Shown piece after piece: positions 44,529 to 55,859 of a stretch of DNA of 64,000 nucleotides. The notes beneath the pieces were generated by a model that did no database searches, had not been told where the DNA came from, and saw only the letters and a program-made list of their open reading frames with translations. Each line of letters opens with the position of its first letter. Position 1 is the stretch's first letter. The stretch spans positions 6,836,075-6,900,074 of the forward strand of contig OZ004587.1 in the NCBI GenBank assembly GCA_963924555.1, written 5' to 3'. Both the position numbers and the translations under genes were made by a program. This stretch comes from Crambe crambe. Lineage: Eukaryota > Porifera > Demospongiae > Poecilosclerida > Crambeidae.

Positions 44529-45250
44529 CCAAGGATTCATTACCAACTGATAGCACAAAACATCAACATCACTACAGCAATCTGCATTATGAACTCAGGT
44601 GAATAGATACATGTGCACTGGATGCTATGTCTGCTGTGGTCTTGTCCTTTTTAGGTACAGTAACTTTCCTGAGGTTAGTGCCCCCTCTTCGAGGCACCAC
44701 CAGTGATGACACCCACTAGTCACCAACAAGGAAATCAATACACTTCTAACATCTCCAAAGTTGGATACAGCAAACTTCATGGCAACTGCATGGAGTGTGA
44801 ATCTACCAGATATGAAAGCTCCAGCTAGTGATGGTGATCAAAGACCCGTTCCAGTTATTCAAATAAATGATGCAGATGCTCAATGTATGAATCCATCAAT
44901 GGGGACTACTTGCTACGCCCCGAGGGTGACACCTCGTCTTCCAAACTGGGAGCTGGTTTGTTACAAGGTGTAATTTAGGGGAAAGTATCGACAGCAACTA
45001 ATTCCAAATCCAAGGCTCGATGGTCTATTGCAATGCTTATAAAGAGATTGGTGGTGTTATGAGTGGAAAGGAGCAAGACATTCTTGATGATGACCCTTGC
45101 ATTTCTACTGCTCAAACTCAGAAGACTATAAGCACTTCAAAGCAAGCATATGAGAATGTACCACCACATGGCTCCATTTCTTCTGCTCAGGATGGTCAAG
45201 TATACACGAGAATAGTACAACTCTGCAGGTCCCAGCAGTTGCTCCAATGA
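44529..45250 (+). pseudogene. Receptor cytoplasmic-tail gene, copy 2, frameshifted
   Basis: A diverged duplicate of 10653-11433. Relative to copy 1 it has an 8-base loss in the first tail exon, about 5 extra bases near 44785, and a 1-base loss near 44880 which moves the MYESINGDYLL region out of frame. The distal part (45020-45250) is open and lacks the TAG of copy 1, reading KQAYENVPPHG and DGQVYTR to a TGA. Copy 2 keeps the transmembrane exon upstream. Confidence 0.65.
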
Positions 45251-45299
45251 TGGCAGTGAATGGTCAGACTACAGTCCTGCAGTGGGGGACCCTTTTAGC

Positions 45300-46280
45300 A
45301 GTGCTCATAATTATTAACTATTGCATATACCACCCATTGGAGGAAAGAAAATCCATAGCTATAATCGCTGTAGCTACTAAAGTTCTTAGGTAGGTTGATA
45401 CATATACATAATAATATTATAGCTAATTGCAATTCACATTTATTAGGTGGCATGCAACTGGGGACCAAGTTATTTTTTTGTCTACCACGTAAGTGTTAGT
45501 GCATGCGTGTCATTTTATATCAACCAACTTAAAAATCTCTGTTAACATGTGCTTGATGTGATTACCAACATACACTATTGCATAGTATAAAGGTGTAAAG
45601 ATTTCAAAGGCCCTTGGAATACATATGTTAGGCACTCTAGTCAGCATCAGAGACTTTAACCTCTGGATGTGCTAGCTATCTTTCTCTGCAGCTTCTTGCT
45701 CACTCTGTTTGAAGTTTTCAAGTGATAAATGCCCAACTTTTTTTTGTGGTAGTTGTTCAGAGTGAGTAATGTCATTGCACCTTGCTTCCAGACTCATGGG
45801 CCTGATTGTGCACCTCCGTTTTGGTCCAATTGATGAAGAGAGCTATATAGCTGGTGATTGGGATTGATGTCTCTTCTGTGGGTGTGGGTATGAAGTCTGG
45901 CTTTGAATGATGGTTATGGTGGGGTTCGGTGGTGGTGATGAAGCCTGGGGTTCAGTGGTAGTGATGAAGTCTGATTGGTGGGGTTTGGTGGTGGTGAAGT
46001 CTGATCAATGGAGTTTAGTGCTGATTGGTGGGGTTCTGGTCACCACAAAAAACTGCAGCATGGCTTTTCAGTAGGTCAAAGTTGTCAACACTGGCTAATG
46101 TAAATATAGTGTACCCCACACTCTCTTTCCCTGTTCTTTGTGTACACTTGCCACGAAAATTGACAGTTAGATGAAACAGCTACACCTAAACAGTTTGAAA
46201 TTTTTATTAACTGTCTGAACCCCCCACACACCTCAATAGGCTAGATGAATAGGGCTTTTGAAGTTCGGTACATCATTGAA
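45300..46280. other. No gene seen; degenerate GGTGGTGGTGATGAAG-type repeat
   Basis: The segment to about 45670 is shared with 11.5-11.95 kb. About 45880-46050 holds four to five degenerate 35-bp units with GGTGGTGATGAAG(C/T)CTG. Otherwise featureless. Confidence 0.5.
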
Positions 46281-46289
46281 CAGTAGATA

Positions 46290-46747
46290 AAAATCTCCTC
46301 ACCTTCTTCGTATGCTGGTACATCTCATTTCGCTTTACAAAGCAAGATTCTCGCAGAGACTGTGTAGCAACTCCCATAAGATGGGGTCACAATTATCAAT
46401 GTTTAATTCATTCGGTTGTTGTTCTAATCATTTCTGTAGAGCTTCATTAATGTATGCACCAGCTAGCTTCACTGTTGATGCTTTCTCAGTGTCAGGCAGG
46501 GGAGATTTCACTGAATAGAGTGTTTCCTCATGTATAGTTGTTCGTGCAGTGCCCATGACAAAAATACAAGTGAATCAGCATTCTTAGGATAGATTAAAGT
46601 GCCTATTTTTTTGATGACACATTTGTAGGTTGTAAGTAGCCATTTATGAGTGAACTTTACTTGGCTGTCACTTGTCTCCAAAATTACAGGCACTTCATTT
46701 GACCACTCTCCAGGACCACAATACCAATCAAGGAAGTGGGATGCCAC
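46290..46747 (-). pseudogene. Decayed open frame of unknown family
   Basis: Minus-strand pieces: 46747-46508 reads FLDWYCGPGEWSNEVPVIL and TYKCVIKKIGTLIYP. After a frame change at about 46520 it reads SPLPDTEKASTVKLAGAYIN, followed by a TGA, then EQQPNELNIDNCDPILWELL and a further shift. Protein-like but broken at least three times. Family not recognised; possibly transposon-derived. Confidence 0.35.
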
Positions 46748-46908
46748 AGTAGGAAGGAGAAGTGCCTTTTTTGCTGTAGGTGCTTAGCTATGTACAAAAG
46801 GTTGCTCTTGCATCATTGGTCATTGAACATTGGACAATAAGGTGGCCTTGATCCTTTTGGGGATATGTACATAGTAGCCTTGGCTCCAGGCACTCTTTTG
46901 CGACCTGT

Positions 46909-48480
46909 CTAAAATGATAAGTTCCCTGTCCAGCTTGTTGGCTGATGTGTTGTACCCTTTTGTGTATAAAGTAGATAAACAGCAGTGTCTAGGTGTAAAT
47001 TACGGTATTGCTTTCTGGCTTCTTGGAGGGCCTCCACACTTTGAACGCTGATAGGATTGTAGCCAAAATCAAGTACACTAAGGTGATTACCACAGTACCT
47101 GATTGCAGCAGCAATAGAAATCGCACCATTGTCTCCAATATTGTTATGCCGAACATTGAGTGTGTGCAGTTTACTACAATACTTCATAATGCCAACTAGA
47201 CCTTGCACTGAAAGTGATCCTATCGAGTTGTAAGAAATATCGAGTGTGTGTAGGTTACGGCAGTACTTCAGAGCTTTATAAAAACTGGTGCAATTTTCAA
47301 TCGAATTATTATTTATGATAAGAGTGTGCAGTTTGTTACAACAGTGAATGGTACCACTAAGAGAATGCGCTCCATCTTGCCCAATTTCATTAGCAGAAAT
47401 ATCAAGCACATGAAGATTACTGCAATGCTTGAGTGCGCAGGCAAGAGCAAGCGTACTATCTTTGCCTATTTTGTTATGACAGACATTGAGTGTGTGCAGG
47501 TTACTACAGTGCTCCACAGCACCAGCAAGGGCCTTCACACCATCACCACCAAGATTGTTATACCCAACATTGAGTGTGTGCCATTTCCAGCGGTCTTTCA
47601 TCAAACCAGCTTCCAAAATCTTGACGCCATTATTACCAACTTCATTACCACTGATATCAAGTGTGTGTAGGTTTCTGGACTGCTCGATAGCATTGGTTAT
47701 AGCCTTTATACCACCTTCACCAATATTGTTATGACTGATATTGAGAGTTTGCAAGTTGTAACAATCTTTGATGGCCTTAGCAAGAGCTTGCAAACCATCT
47801 TTACCAATGTCATTCTTTGCAATGTTGACATTAGATAAGCTATGTGGCCACTTCTTCATAGCATTAGCAAAGGCCAAAGCACCTTCTTTGCCGATGTTAT
47901 TAAAAGCAATATCTAGAGTTGTTAGATTATTGCACTGTTTTAATGCACTACAAAGAACCTTTGCCCCATCCACACCAATGCCATTACCATGAATGTCAAG
48001 TGTACACAAAGTAGCACACTTCTTAAGAGCATCTGAAAGAAACCTTGCACCATTTCGACCTATAAGGTTTCGTCCAAGACCAAGAATCTGTTAAGTCAGA
48101 ACACTTTTTCAAATGTGTGGAAAGAGCCGATGCACCACTTTCACTAATATGATTCCGGTCAATTTCAAAAACTTGTATTTTGGTACAGTGCTCAGCAACA
48201 GCACAATAAGTATTTGCATCATCTCTAGTGTTATGATTGTTGTTAGGACAGCTTTTCAAAGCATCAGCCAATGCCATTCTCCCGTCATTACCAATGGAGT
48301 TGCCAGATAAATCAAATGACTCTAACTTTGTGCATTTTTTCAGACCATTGGCAATTGCTTTAGCACCAGAAGAGTGAATTGCAATACTGGATAGAGAAAG
48401 TGAAGTTAAATTTGTGCAATTTGTCAGTACATGGTCAGCAAATGCTATCGCACCAGTATCACCAATTGAATTGCCAGATA
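46909..48480 (-). pseudogene. NLR-B, C-terminal LRR part
   Basis: Minus-strand LRRs of the same RNase-inhibitor type as NLR-A. 48480-48095 carries three to four repeats (LSGNSIGDTGA, LSGNSIGNDGR). A 1-base frame change near 48088 separates it from the 48009-46909 frame of 366 codons, which holds about eleven LRRs (LDISGNEVGNNGVKIL, LNVRHNNIGDNGAI) and a short non-LRR tail to TAA. It continues the gene that starts at 53704, but an inverted segment (48481-49071) lies between. Confidence 0.85.
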
Positions 48481-49071
48481 AATGAGATAACCAGTCTTGG
48501 TGCTAACAGCTTGCTTCAAGCAAAATGCAATACCTTTTTAAACTCGCTCAACATTGACAGCAGAACCATAGGAGATAGAGGAGCAATTGCTGTATCTTCA
48601 TGTCTACAAGAATCCTCCCACCTCGAAAGCTTACATGCACTTAACTTACCAAACAACTCCATTGGTAATGATGGTATGGCAGAACTTTCAGATTCTTTGA
48701 AAAACTGCATAAACGTAGCTTCACTCATTCTATCCCATAATTCAATTAGTGTCAATGGCATAAAGTCACTTGCTAATATCCTTCTAAAGAGCAGTAAGAA
48801 CCTAACTTTGCTTGATTTATCACACAATTTCATCGGTTGTTCTGGCATAAAAGGAATCTCTTGCGATCTGAAAAAATGCATCAACTTAACGTCACTCAAT
48901 TTAGCTTTTAATTCAATTGATGATATCAGTGCAATAACATTAGCTTGTCATGCTCTGAAATATTGCACTAGCTTGATTTCACTTGACCTTTCAGGAAATG
49001 TAATCAGTTCTCATGGTGCTACGGCAATTTTTGATGCACTGAAAAAGCATGCAAGTTTGACCACACTTAAT
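48481..49071 (+). pseudogene. Inverted LRR segment of NLR-B
   Basis: Plus-strand LRRs (NEITSLGANSLLQ, LNLPNNSIGNDGMAEL, LSLDLSGNVISSHGA-like) embedded between minus-strand parts of the same gene. Its first residues continue exactly where the minus frame ends at LFLWNN (compare NLR-A LHLWNNNITKHGADALF). Its last, LTTLN, would continue into LSGNSIGD at 48480 on the minus strand. So about 590 bp were inverted in place. Breakpoints lie near 48480 and 49071, with short AT-rich similarity (AGATAAAT / TTAATTAT). Confidence 0.88.
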
Positions 49072-52000
49072 TATTCCACAAAAAAAGTTTGAATGTCGCT
49101 AAGTTTTGCATTGGTAAAGCATTGGCTATTACCATTGCTCCATCATCGCCAATATTATTGCAGCTCAAGTCGAGAGTATGGAGACTAAGGCATGATTTGA
49201 TATTATGGGCAAGAGCTTGTGCTCCTTCATTGCCTATGAGATTGATATTCAGTTCAAGAATTTCTATATTGCTGGATCGTAAAGCATAGGAGAGAGTCTT
49301 TGCTCCCTCATCAGTAATATTGCAACCAATAAGACTCACTCTGGTACAAACAGAACTCTTTTTGAGATCATCAGAGAGGATCTGAATTTCCAGTAATCGA
49401 AGTTCACAAAAGCTCATGTTCATATCAAATAAATTGCCAATGGAGCAAAAGTAGAAGGGTATGGGCAAGAAGGGCGAGAGATACTTTGTTGAATGATCAG
49501 AAAACCAAACATTAATAGAATTACGCTGGGACATGAAACCCCGAATCAATTCTCTTGGAAGGTCATTTGAAGAATAGAGTGGATTGTCACTCCTGGAATC
49601 GATCTTAAGCATTTGAAGTTTGGGATGGTTCAAATCACAGGTTAAAGCTTGCACTGCTTCTTCTCCAAGCTGTGTATTGGTAATGTCCAAGATCTTCAGA
49701 GAAGGTAGAGCATGCATCAAATGATTGACCAATTTCAATTGTTCAGCAGCACAATTATGACCATGGAAACACAAAGTTGTTACCAGTGAAAGGTTGTTCC
49801 CAGTTTTCTTTATGAGTATGTTTACTCCCTCTTCTGCCAATGTACATTCATCAAATACAAGTCTGTTTAGTGAACCCTGTGTTGCATGGGAAATAACAAA
49901 AGCAATGGCAGTGAAATCTGAAGGAGTCAAGAATTTATCTTTGAAAGAGAGACTACCATCCTCTATTATGCTATCACATGTGCTGGGCTGTTGAGACTCA
50001 AAGGAACACTGGATTTTATACAGCACTCCATACCGTGTTCGGTTAAATAAAGCTTCAAATTTGTTGCCATCAAACTTAACTAAACCACAATAGAATTTCC
50101 AAACTATTTGCATTTGTTCAGCATTCCCATATTCCCTGATAAGCTCAGTTTGCTTATCTTCTTTAAGATCAGAGATATGATAGGCTGTAAGGAATTCTTG
50201 AAAGGTGAGGTGAAGGAATGTGTATAATTTTTGAGAGCCATATTTAAGAGTTACCTTATCTACAGTGATGAGACCTAGACAATCTCTATCACTATGAACA
50301 TCGAAATTTTCGACATCACATTGCTTCATAACCTGTTTTGATGATTTTGTTGTTTCAAAGGCAAGCTTGCAAATCTGCTTGTATGACTTCTCTTCAGAAG
50401 GTGGTAATGCTTGAATTGAGTCTATGTATATGTTTTCTTCTTCTTTACGCAATGTACGTAAAAAAAAGCATATGGTGAATTCTTTGTATATACCAGTTTC
50501 TGTTTCAGGAAGGCTTCTACCTTTGTCACAAAGATAGCACACCATGGCAGTGTGAATGGGCAAATAACACATATGATGGACATTAGGATGGTAATCAAGG
50601 TATTTGAGTAATTCTGAACATTTTGATTCATCTGAAAAATTATACTGTTTTATATACTCGGATATCTGTTCCTTTAGAAATCCAAGGACTTCAATCTTTT
50701 TGTCTGCAAACTTCCTGATATCAGCTACAGCAACAGGACGAGAGACAACCAAGACAACAGCTTTCAGAAGGCTTTTCTTTGTTATAAGATTAAGGATATA
50801 TGTATCCTTTTTCTTGGGTGAGTATTCATCCAGGCCGTCAAGGATAAAGCAAAACCCTAAACCATTATGCTTATCTGCATACTTTTCAATATCATTCATT
50901 ACTGCAGAATTGCTAAAATAGGACTCGAGGATATTGTGCAGTTTAATGTTAGGATCGCTTAAAAAACTACGTAGATGGACTAAAAACAAGAGTCGAATGT
51001 GTTTGAACTTCAATTGGCCTTTACCCCAGTCTTTACAGACCTTGTGAACCAGGGTGGTCTTCCCACTACCTGGACGACCCTCGATCAAAAGACGTGTCCC
51101 ACTACCTAACCTATCAAAAATGCTCTTATACTCAATCTTTTCTTTATCCTTAATGATGTCATCAGCATCTCCTCGAATCGTATAGTGGGTATATTCTCCA
51201 GCATTGTTAATACCATGTGGTTTTATTAAAGCTAGGTTGATGAAAGTTTCAATACTTACTGGTGGCCAAGTGTCCTCAGGCACTTCAGGCTGTTCTGTGT
51301 ACAATGCATTTAGATTTTCTCTGTATTGATCCAATGGAGTTCTTATAGTCAATATTACAGGCTCCGTGACTATAACATGATCACCTTGTTTTATCTCACA
51401 TGTATAAGAGCCTTCCACTGTAAGACTATCACATAAAATACTGATAATATATTCTTCAGAACCATGGTATCTGTGGCTTTGCTTATCATCATCATCAAAT
51501 TTTAATTTTTCCCCATCCTTGGACCACTGATAAGTAAGAGCCTCTGAGCTAGTTTTAGAATGAACTCTGATTCCTAGCAATACATAACCTTCACCCTCTG
51601 TGATAGTGGTATCTTGAGATTGGTCAAGAATTTTAAGTATTTGCTCATCTTCTGTCTGTATTGGACTCCCATCCCTTGGTTGCACCTTTGGTTGTAAAAT
51701 ATCGTGCTTCAAAATATCCTCCTTGAGATCATTTGCTTTTGCACCAAGCCCCACAATAGCACTACGCAAAGCATTTTGGAGATTTTTTAATGTAGGGGGT
51801 ATAGTGTGCTCATGCTTTTGCATAACCCACAAGTTAATGACTTGATATAAACAAAGATCTGCGTCATAATTAGGAAGCATAGACCTAATGTTTCTTATAT
51901 CATTCTCCAATAACCCCAAAGATATGGCTATTTTTTCCCAACAGCTTGAACAATCAGCCAATGTATTGATCAAAATTCGCACATGGTTCTCTTCGAACAT

Positions 52001-53704
52001 AAAGTCAGGAGTTAAAAGCCTCAAACTTTCCTCATTGGATAAATCCATTTCTCTTCTATAGTGCATTTTTATATAACCTAATACACTATTAATTTCTTTG
52101 AATTTAGACAATAAACTCAGCCATTTATCAAAGGAATCATGGTCCTTTGCTATCTCTTTGTACACATGCAGCATTAGGTACCGGCATCTTAGTTGGAATG
52201 GTATGTCACAGTGCACTGACCAATAAATATCTTTGATAATTTTAGGGATCAACTTAGCATTGCATGCATCCTGAACCAAACCCTGCAATAAGTTGGTGTC
52301 TTGAAGGCAACATTTCTTCACCTCTTCTTCGTAATATTTTAGAGCTTTCATTGCAGAAGGAAGGATTTTCTTAAAATCATCTTCATAAGTGTGTTTAGCA
52401 TCTGCTAGTTTTGATAGGAGTAAATCTAAATTTTTGAATATAGCTCTTCTTGCTTTTCTAGCAATTTTTTCTAAACTTTGGAGATGAGCTTCGAGGTTGT
52501 CTTTAAGAGTTGACGTTTGGTGTGCATTTATTAATTTCACTATGTGCTCTGATAGCCCTCTTATTTTTTTCTCTTGTATCTTTTTGAGAAAAAAACCCAA
52601 GTCAGAATCGAAAGAAGTAAGACAAACTGCTAATTCTTCCACAATTTTATGTGTACCTGTTTCTAGAATATCTTCTTCCCTGTACATGTGCTTCGTACTT
52701 ATCTTTGATGTTAATAACTCACCAATATTACTAACTTCAAGTTTCCTTGCATTTTTTATCATTTCTTCTAAATTTAATTCTTGGAGACATTCTTTCAACT
52801 CTTTCAGATTGTCTGTGCTCACAGTGACGGTTTGGTGTGCATTAATAATAATCTCTACTAGTCTACAAAGACTTAGTTTATGATCCTTTTTTGCCCTTAT
52901 AACTAATCCAGAGAGGGAGTAAGAGTCAACAGCTTTGAGATATGCTGCTAATTCAGCCTCATATTGAGCCTTACTTTGTGCTACAGAATTTGCATAGGTG
53001 TGTTTTGCTTGTGCCATTGGTGAAAGCAGGTTACTAAGATCTTTCTTTGAATCTCTTGCCATTTTAATCCACTCATATAAATTGTGCGCATCGTGAATGC
53101 ATTCTATATACTTGTCTTCACAAGCTTCATAACGTTTTTCTTCATCAGGCTTAAGTGGTTTCTTGGTAGTTAGCAGAGCCTTACTACTTTGTAGAAGTTC
53201 TATGAGTCTTTCCTGATCACCAATACCTCTTTTTTTCTTAGTAAATTTAATTAATTCAGGGAACAGCTGAGAGTTAAAGTTTTTGAGGTGAGCTATCACT
53301 TCCCTTTTTAATTCAATCTTACTCTTATCCACAGCTTCTTCATAAGCACTTTTTGATTCTCCCAAATTGGTAAGCAGTTCGTGAACATTCATGAATCCAA
53401 TATTCCTAGTCTCTTCTGCCAAGTCATTCATATCAGTAACCCTAAGGTGAGCTACTAAGTCGTCCTCACAACCCTTCACCTTTGCGGAATCTCGTTGGTA
53501 TGTATTTACCACTTTCACTATTTTCTCTAATAACTCAGTCAGATCTGCCTGTTGAGCCTCTTTTGCCTTTTTAACTAAATAATCAAAGTCCAAGTCAATA
53601 TCCTGTACACAAGTTGCTAACTTGTCTTTATATCTACTCAGTGTTTCAGCTTCACAGTCTGCAAGGCAAAAAACCTTTTTGGCAACCACTTTTTTGGCGG
53701 ACAT
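49067..53704 (-). CDS. NLR-B: helical modules, CARD-like, Death, Ig, NACHT and first LRRs
   Basis: 1,545-codon frame with the same architecture as NLR-A. N-terminal 110-residue helical modules, about four of them (10-460), with recurring INAHQT and AKHTY motifs; CARD-like domain (473-555); Death domain (565-655, Trp589, PPTLKNL); Ig-like domain (690-785, Trp727 in LTYQWSKDGE, Cys in GSYTCEI, no B-strand Cys); NACHT with GRPGSGKT at 876-883 and ILDGLDEY around 954-961; LRRs begin near 1455. The ATG at 53704 starts MSAKKVVAKKVF. The frame ends at TAA right at the inversion breakpoint, removing most LRRs. If transcribed, it would make a receptor with a short LRR stub; otherwise it is a pseudogene of recent origin. 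Confidence 0.9.
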   Translation of the reverse strand: MSAKKVVAKKVFCLADCEAETLSRYKDKLATCVQDIDLDFDYLVKKAKEAQQADLTELLEKIVKVVNTYQRDSAKVKGCEDDLVAHLRVTDMNDLAEETRNIGFMNVHELLTNLGESKSAYEEAVDKSKIELKREVIAHLKNFNSQLFPELIKFTKKKRGIGDQERLIELLQSSKALLTTKKPLKPDEEKRYEACEDKYIECIHDAHNLYEWIKMARDSKKDLSNLLSPMAQAKHTYANSVAQSKAQYEAELAAYLKAVDSYSLSGLVIRAKKDHKLSLCRLVEIIINAHQTVTVSTDNLKELKECLQELNLEEMIKNARKLEVSNIGELLTSKISTKHMYREEDILETGTHKIVEELAVCLTSFDSDLGFFLKKIQEKKIRGLSEHIVKLINAHQTSTLKDNLEAHLQSLEKIARKARRAIFKNLDLLLSKLADAKHTYEDDFKKILPSAMKALKYYEEEVKKCCLQDTNLLQGLVQDACNAKLIPKIIKDIYWSVHCDIPFQLRCRYLMLHVYKEIAKDHDSFDKWLSLLSKFKEINSVLGYIKMHYRREMDLSNEESLRLLTPDFMFEENHVRILINTLADCSSCWEKIAISLGLLENDIRNIRSMLPNYDADLCLYQVINLWVMQKHEHTIPPTLKNLQNALRSAIVGLGAKANDLKEDILKHDILQPKVQPRDGSPIQTEDEQILKILDQSQDTTITEGEGYVLLGIRVHSKTSSEALTYQWSKDGEKLKFDDDDKQSHRYHGSEEYIISILCDSLTVEGSYTCEIKQGDHVIVTEPVILTIRTPLDQYRENLNALYTEQPEVPEDTWPPVSIETFINLALIKPHGINNAGEYTHYTIRGDADDIIKDKEKIEYKSIFDRLGSGTRLLIEGRPGSGKTTLVHKVCKDWGKGQLKFKHIRLLFLVHLRSFLSDPNIKLHNILESYFSNSAVMNDIEKYADKHNGLGFCFILDGLDEYSPKKKDTYILNLITKKSLLKAVVLVVSRPVAVADIRKFADKKIEVLGFLKEQISEYIKQYNFSDESKCSELLKYLDYHPNVHHMCYLPIHTAMVCYLCDKGRSLPETETGIYKEFTICFFLRTLRKEEENIYIDSIQALPPSEEKSYKQICKLAFETTKSSKQVMKQCDVENFDVHSDRDCLGLITVDKVTLKYGSQKLYTFLHLTFQEFLTAYHISDLKEDKQTELIREYGNAEQMQIVWKFYCGLVKFDGNKFEALFNRTRYGVLYKIQCSFESQQPSTCDSIIEDGSLSFKDKFLTPSDFTAIAFVISHATQGSLNRLVFDECTLAEEGVNILIKKTGNNLSLVTTLCFHGHNCAAEQLKLVNHLMHALPSLKILDITNTQLGEEAVQALTCDLNHPKLQMLKIDSRSDNPLYSSNDLPRELIRGFMSQRNSINVWFSDHSTKYLSPFLPIPFYFCSIGNLFDMNMSFCELRLLEIQILSDDLKKSSVCTRVSLIGCNITDEGAKTLSYALRSSNIEILELNINLIGNEGAQALAHNIKSCLSLHTLDLSCNNIGDDGAMVIANALPMQNLATFKLFLWNN

Positions 53705-53759
53705 TTCTGATTGTGTCTTCTTCGATGGTTCAAGATATTGTAGTTCTTACTGCGTGTGT

Positions 53760-54930
53760 TTTCTGCATGAGATTAATTGATAAATAAATTAAAAGCACTG
53801 AAGTCCTAACCCTCAGCGCACACATAGGCAAAATGCCTGCTGTTATATGCAAATGTTATACGTAATATCAGTATTATGATTATTCTGTGTGTTTTAGATA
53901 GCTAATAGCTAAGGTGCAGCAGTTATTCTTTTTTGTTTGTTTGTTTGTTTGCTTGTTTGTTTGTTTTGGCCAGGCAAACAGTTTCATTAGTCGGCTCTCC
54001 CCCATAATACCTGTAACAAGGAATCTGGGGGTGTTGGTAAAAAGAATCTGGGAGATATCGCTAAATTATGGAAACTGCATTAATGGACTATACAATTGTA
54101 CTAAGTTGTGAAAGATGTGTTGGCTTGTATTGATCAGGCAAATGTCTGATTGCCTTCTGATATGAAAGCATGAAACTTTGTAGCTATACTTGGCTGAAAT
54201 GAAGCTGTAACCTTTGATATCAGCATTACCATAATTGGTGGTAGTCAAAGTGACATGCCCTTGCGCATGTGCAAAGGGCAAATTATTATTCAGATCACCA
54301 GCTAGTGCACTTTTTATTGGGACTAGCTAGGTACTAGCCAACCATAATTATGGCAAACCAATTAAGCTCCAAGTTATATATTCCATGGACATTTCTTTGT
54401 AAATAAGTCTTATAATTATACATGAGGGTCAAATGATTTAAGTCATGCAGGTAAGAGTTATCGTGCAGGTTTAATGTGTTTGCATAGCAACTAGAATAGC
54501 TGCAGAACACTATATAAGTGTAGGCACTTGTACATTTTGGCACTTTACCATTTCCTCTTTTAGGTGATTAATTATAGAGTAATGATATTAGTAAATGTGT
54601 GGCTGCCCAGCTTTGATCAAAATTCCATGTAGCATGCAATCAGTCACAGTGCATCTAGCTACCACACACCATTTAAAGCATGTATAGATACTCATTAATT
54701 TTCTTCAAATTTTCTGTGAGAGAGGGTCATGATGCAGGCTCATGATAATATTACAACTGCATGCATGGCTCATGTGGTTTGGGGGGTGGGAAAGGGATAT
54801 AAGATAGTCATGGGGCTTGGCTGACCAAAATGAAACCCCAGAAAGTTAGCAATTTAACTTCATCAAGTGAAAGCAAAATTTAAATGGACTATATTAGCTA
54901 TTATAGCTATAATTCCCTTATTTTGATCTA
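53760..54930. other. No gene seen; (TTTG)n tract
   Basis: 5' flank of NLR-B. A TTTG microsatellite lies at about 53932-53966 and a short hairpin CCCTTGCGCATGTGCAAAGGG at about 54258. CTAACCCTCAGCGCACACA at about 53808 recurs inverted near 38856-38879. No exon is recognised. Confidence 0.5.
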
Positions 54931-54931
54931 C

Positions 54932-55225
54932 AACTCGCAGTTACAAGGGCAAAACATGCTCAGCTGGTACAACTCAGTGAGTTGTTAGAGAAAATGATGC
55001 AACTTGTGAATGCATATCAAAAAATGTCCACTAAGAAGCCACTTGACCGAAAAACTCTAAAAGAATATGAAGATAATCTAATAGCCCATATCCAAGTTGC
55101 AGATTTAGACAATCTGGTGATAAAAGTAGGACGGACATCGAGCAATTAGCGACAGCAGCAACAAAAATTAAATCTATGAATGCTGATGAGCTGCTATATA
55201 AAATGGCAGAAGCTAAACACACTTA
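54932..55225 (+). pseudogene. NLR-C fragment, inverted helical module
   Basis: Plus-strand sequence encoding an NLR-type N-terminal helical module: LSELLEKMMQLVNAYQKMST, EYEDNLIAHIQVADLDNL, and after a 1-base change IEQLATAATKIKSMNADELL to AEAKHT. It runs head-on into the minus-strand module at 55226, so one of the two is inverted. Confidence 0.75.
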
Positions 55226-55851
55226 AAGATGAAGTATCAATTCATCTTCATACTTTTTCAAAGTGCTTTCTTTAAGTGGGTTTCCTGTGGACATTTGTTT
55301 GTAAGCATTTATCACTTCTATCGTTTTCTCTAATAATATTACTATATGTTTTAGCCCTGCCTTTTTAGCCTTTGTAAATAGATCTAAGTCTACAGCTTTG
55401 AGATAAGCTGGCAACTCTTCCCTTAACTTTGTCATGGTTTCAGTTACTTCTCCCATTTCATGTGTGTGCTTTATATCTGCTATTTCTGATAGTGCCACAT
55501 CAACACTTGCATCTCCAAGTTCTCTTGCTTTTACTGCCAAATCATTAAGATCTATACCTTTGAGATGAGCTACTAACTGATCTTCATAGTCTCTCAGTTT
55601 CTTTTTCCCATGCTCTTGCTCAGTGGATAGTTTTCGGTAGGCATTTGCTAGTCGCCATATTCTCTCTAATAGCACACTGAGTTCTGCTGGCTGAGTCATT
55701 CTAGCCTCTTTGACTAATGTTGTATTGAAATCAATACCTTTGACACAAACAGCTAACTTATTTCTATATTTATTCATACTTTCTTCTTTCCAAGTGCGTT
55801 TTGCAGTTGCTATTTTTGTTAGCAGCTTATCAATATCTATGAATCTGATTT
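55226..55851 (-). pseudogene. NLR-C fragment, helical modules
   Basis: Minus-strand frame of about 208 codons reading from 55851: IDIDKLLTKIATAKRTW, MNKYRNKLAVCVKGIDFN, KKLRDYEDQLVAHLKGIDLN and LLEKTIEVINAYKQMS. These match the N-terminal modules of NLR-B, with about two modules present. It ends at a TAA at the junction with the inverted module. No CARD-like, Death, Ig, NACHT or LRR parts are nearby, so this is a gene fragment. Confidence 0.8.
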
Positions 55852-55859
55852 CAAAACAA

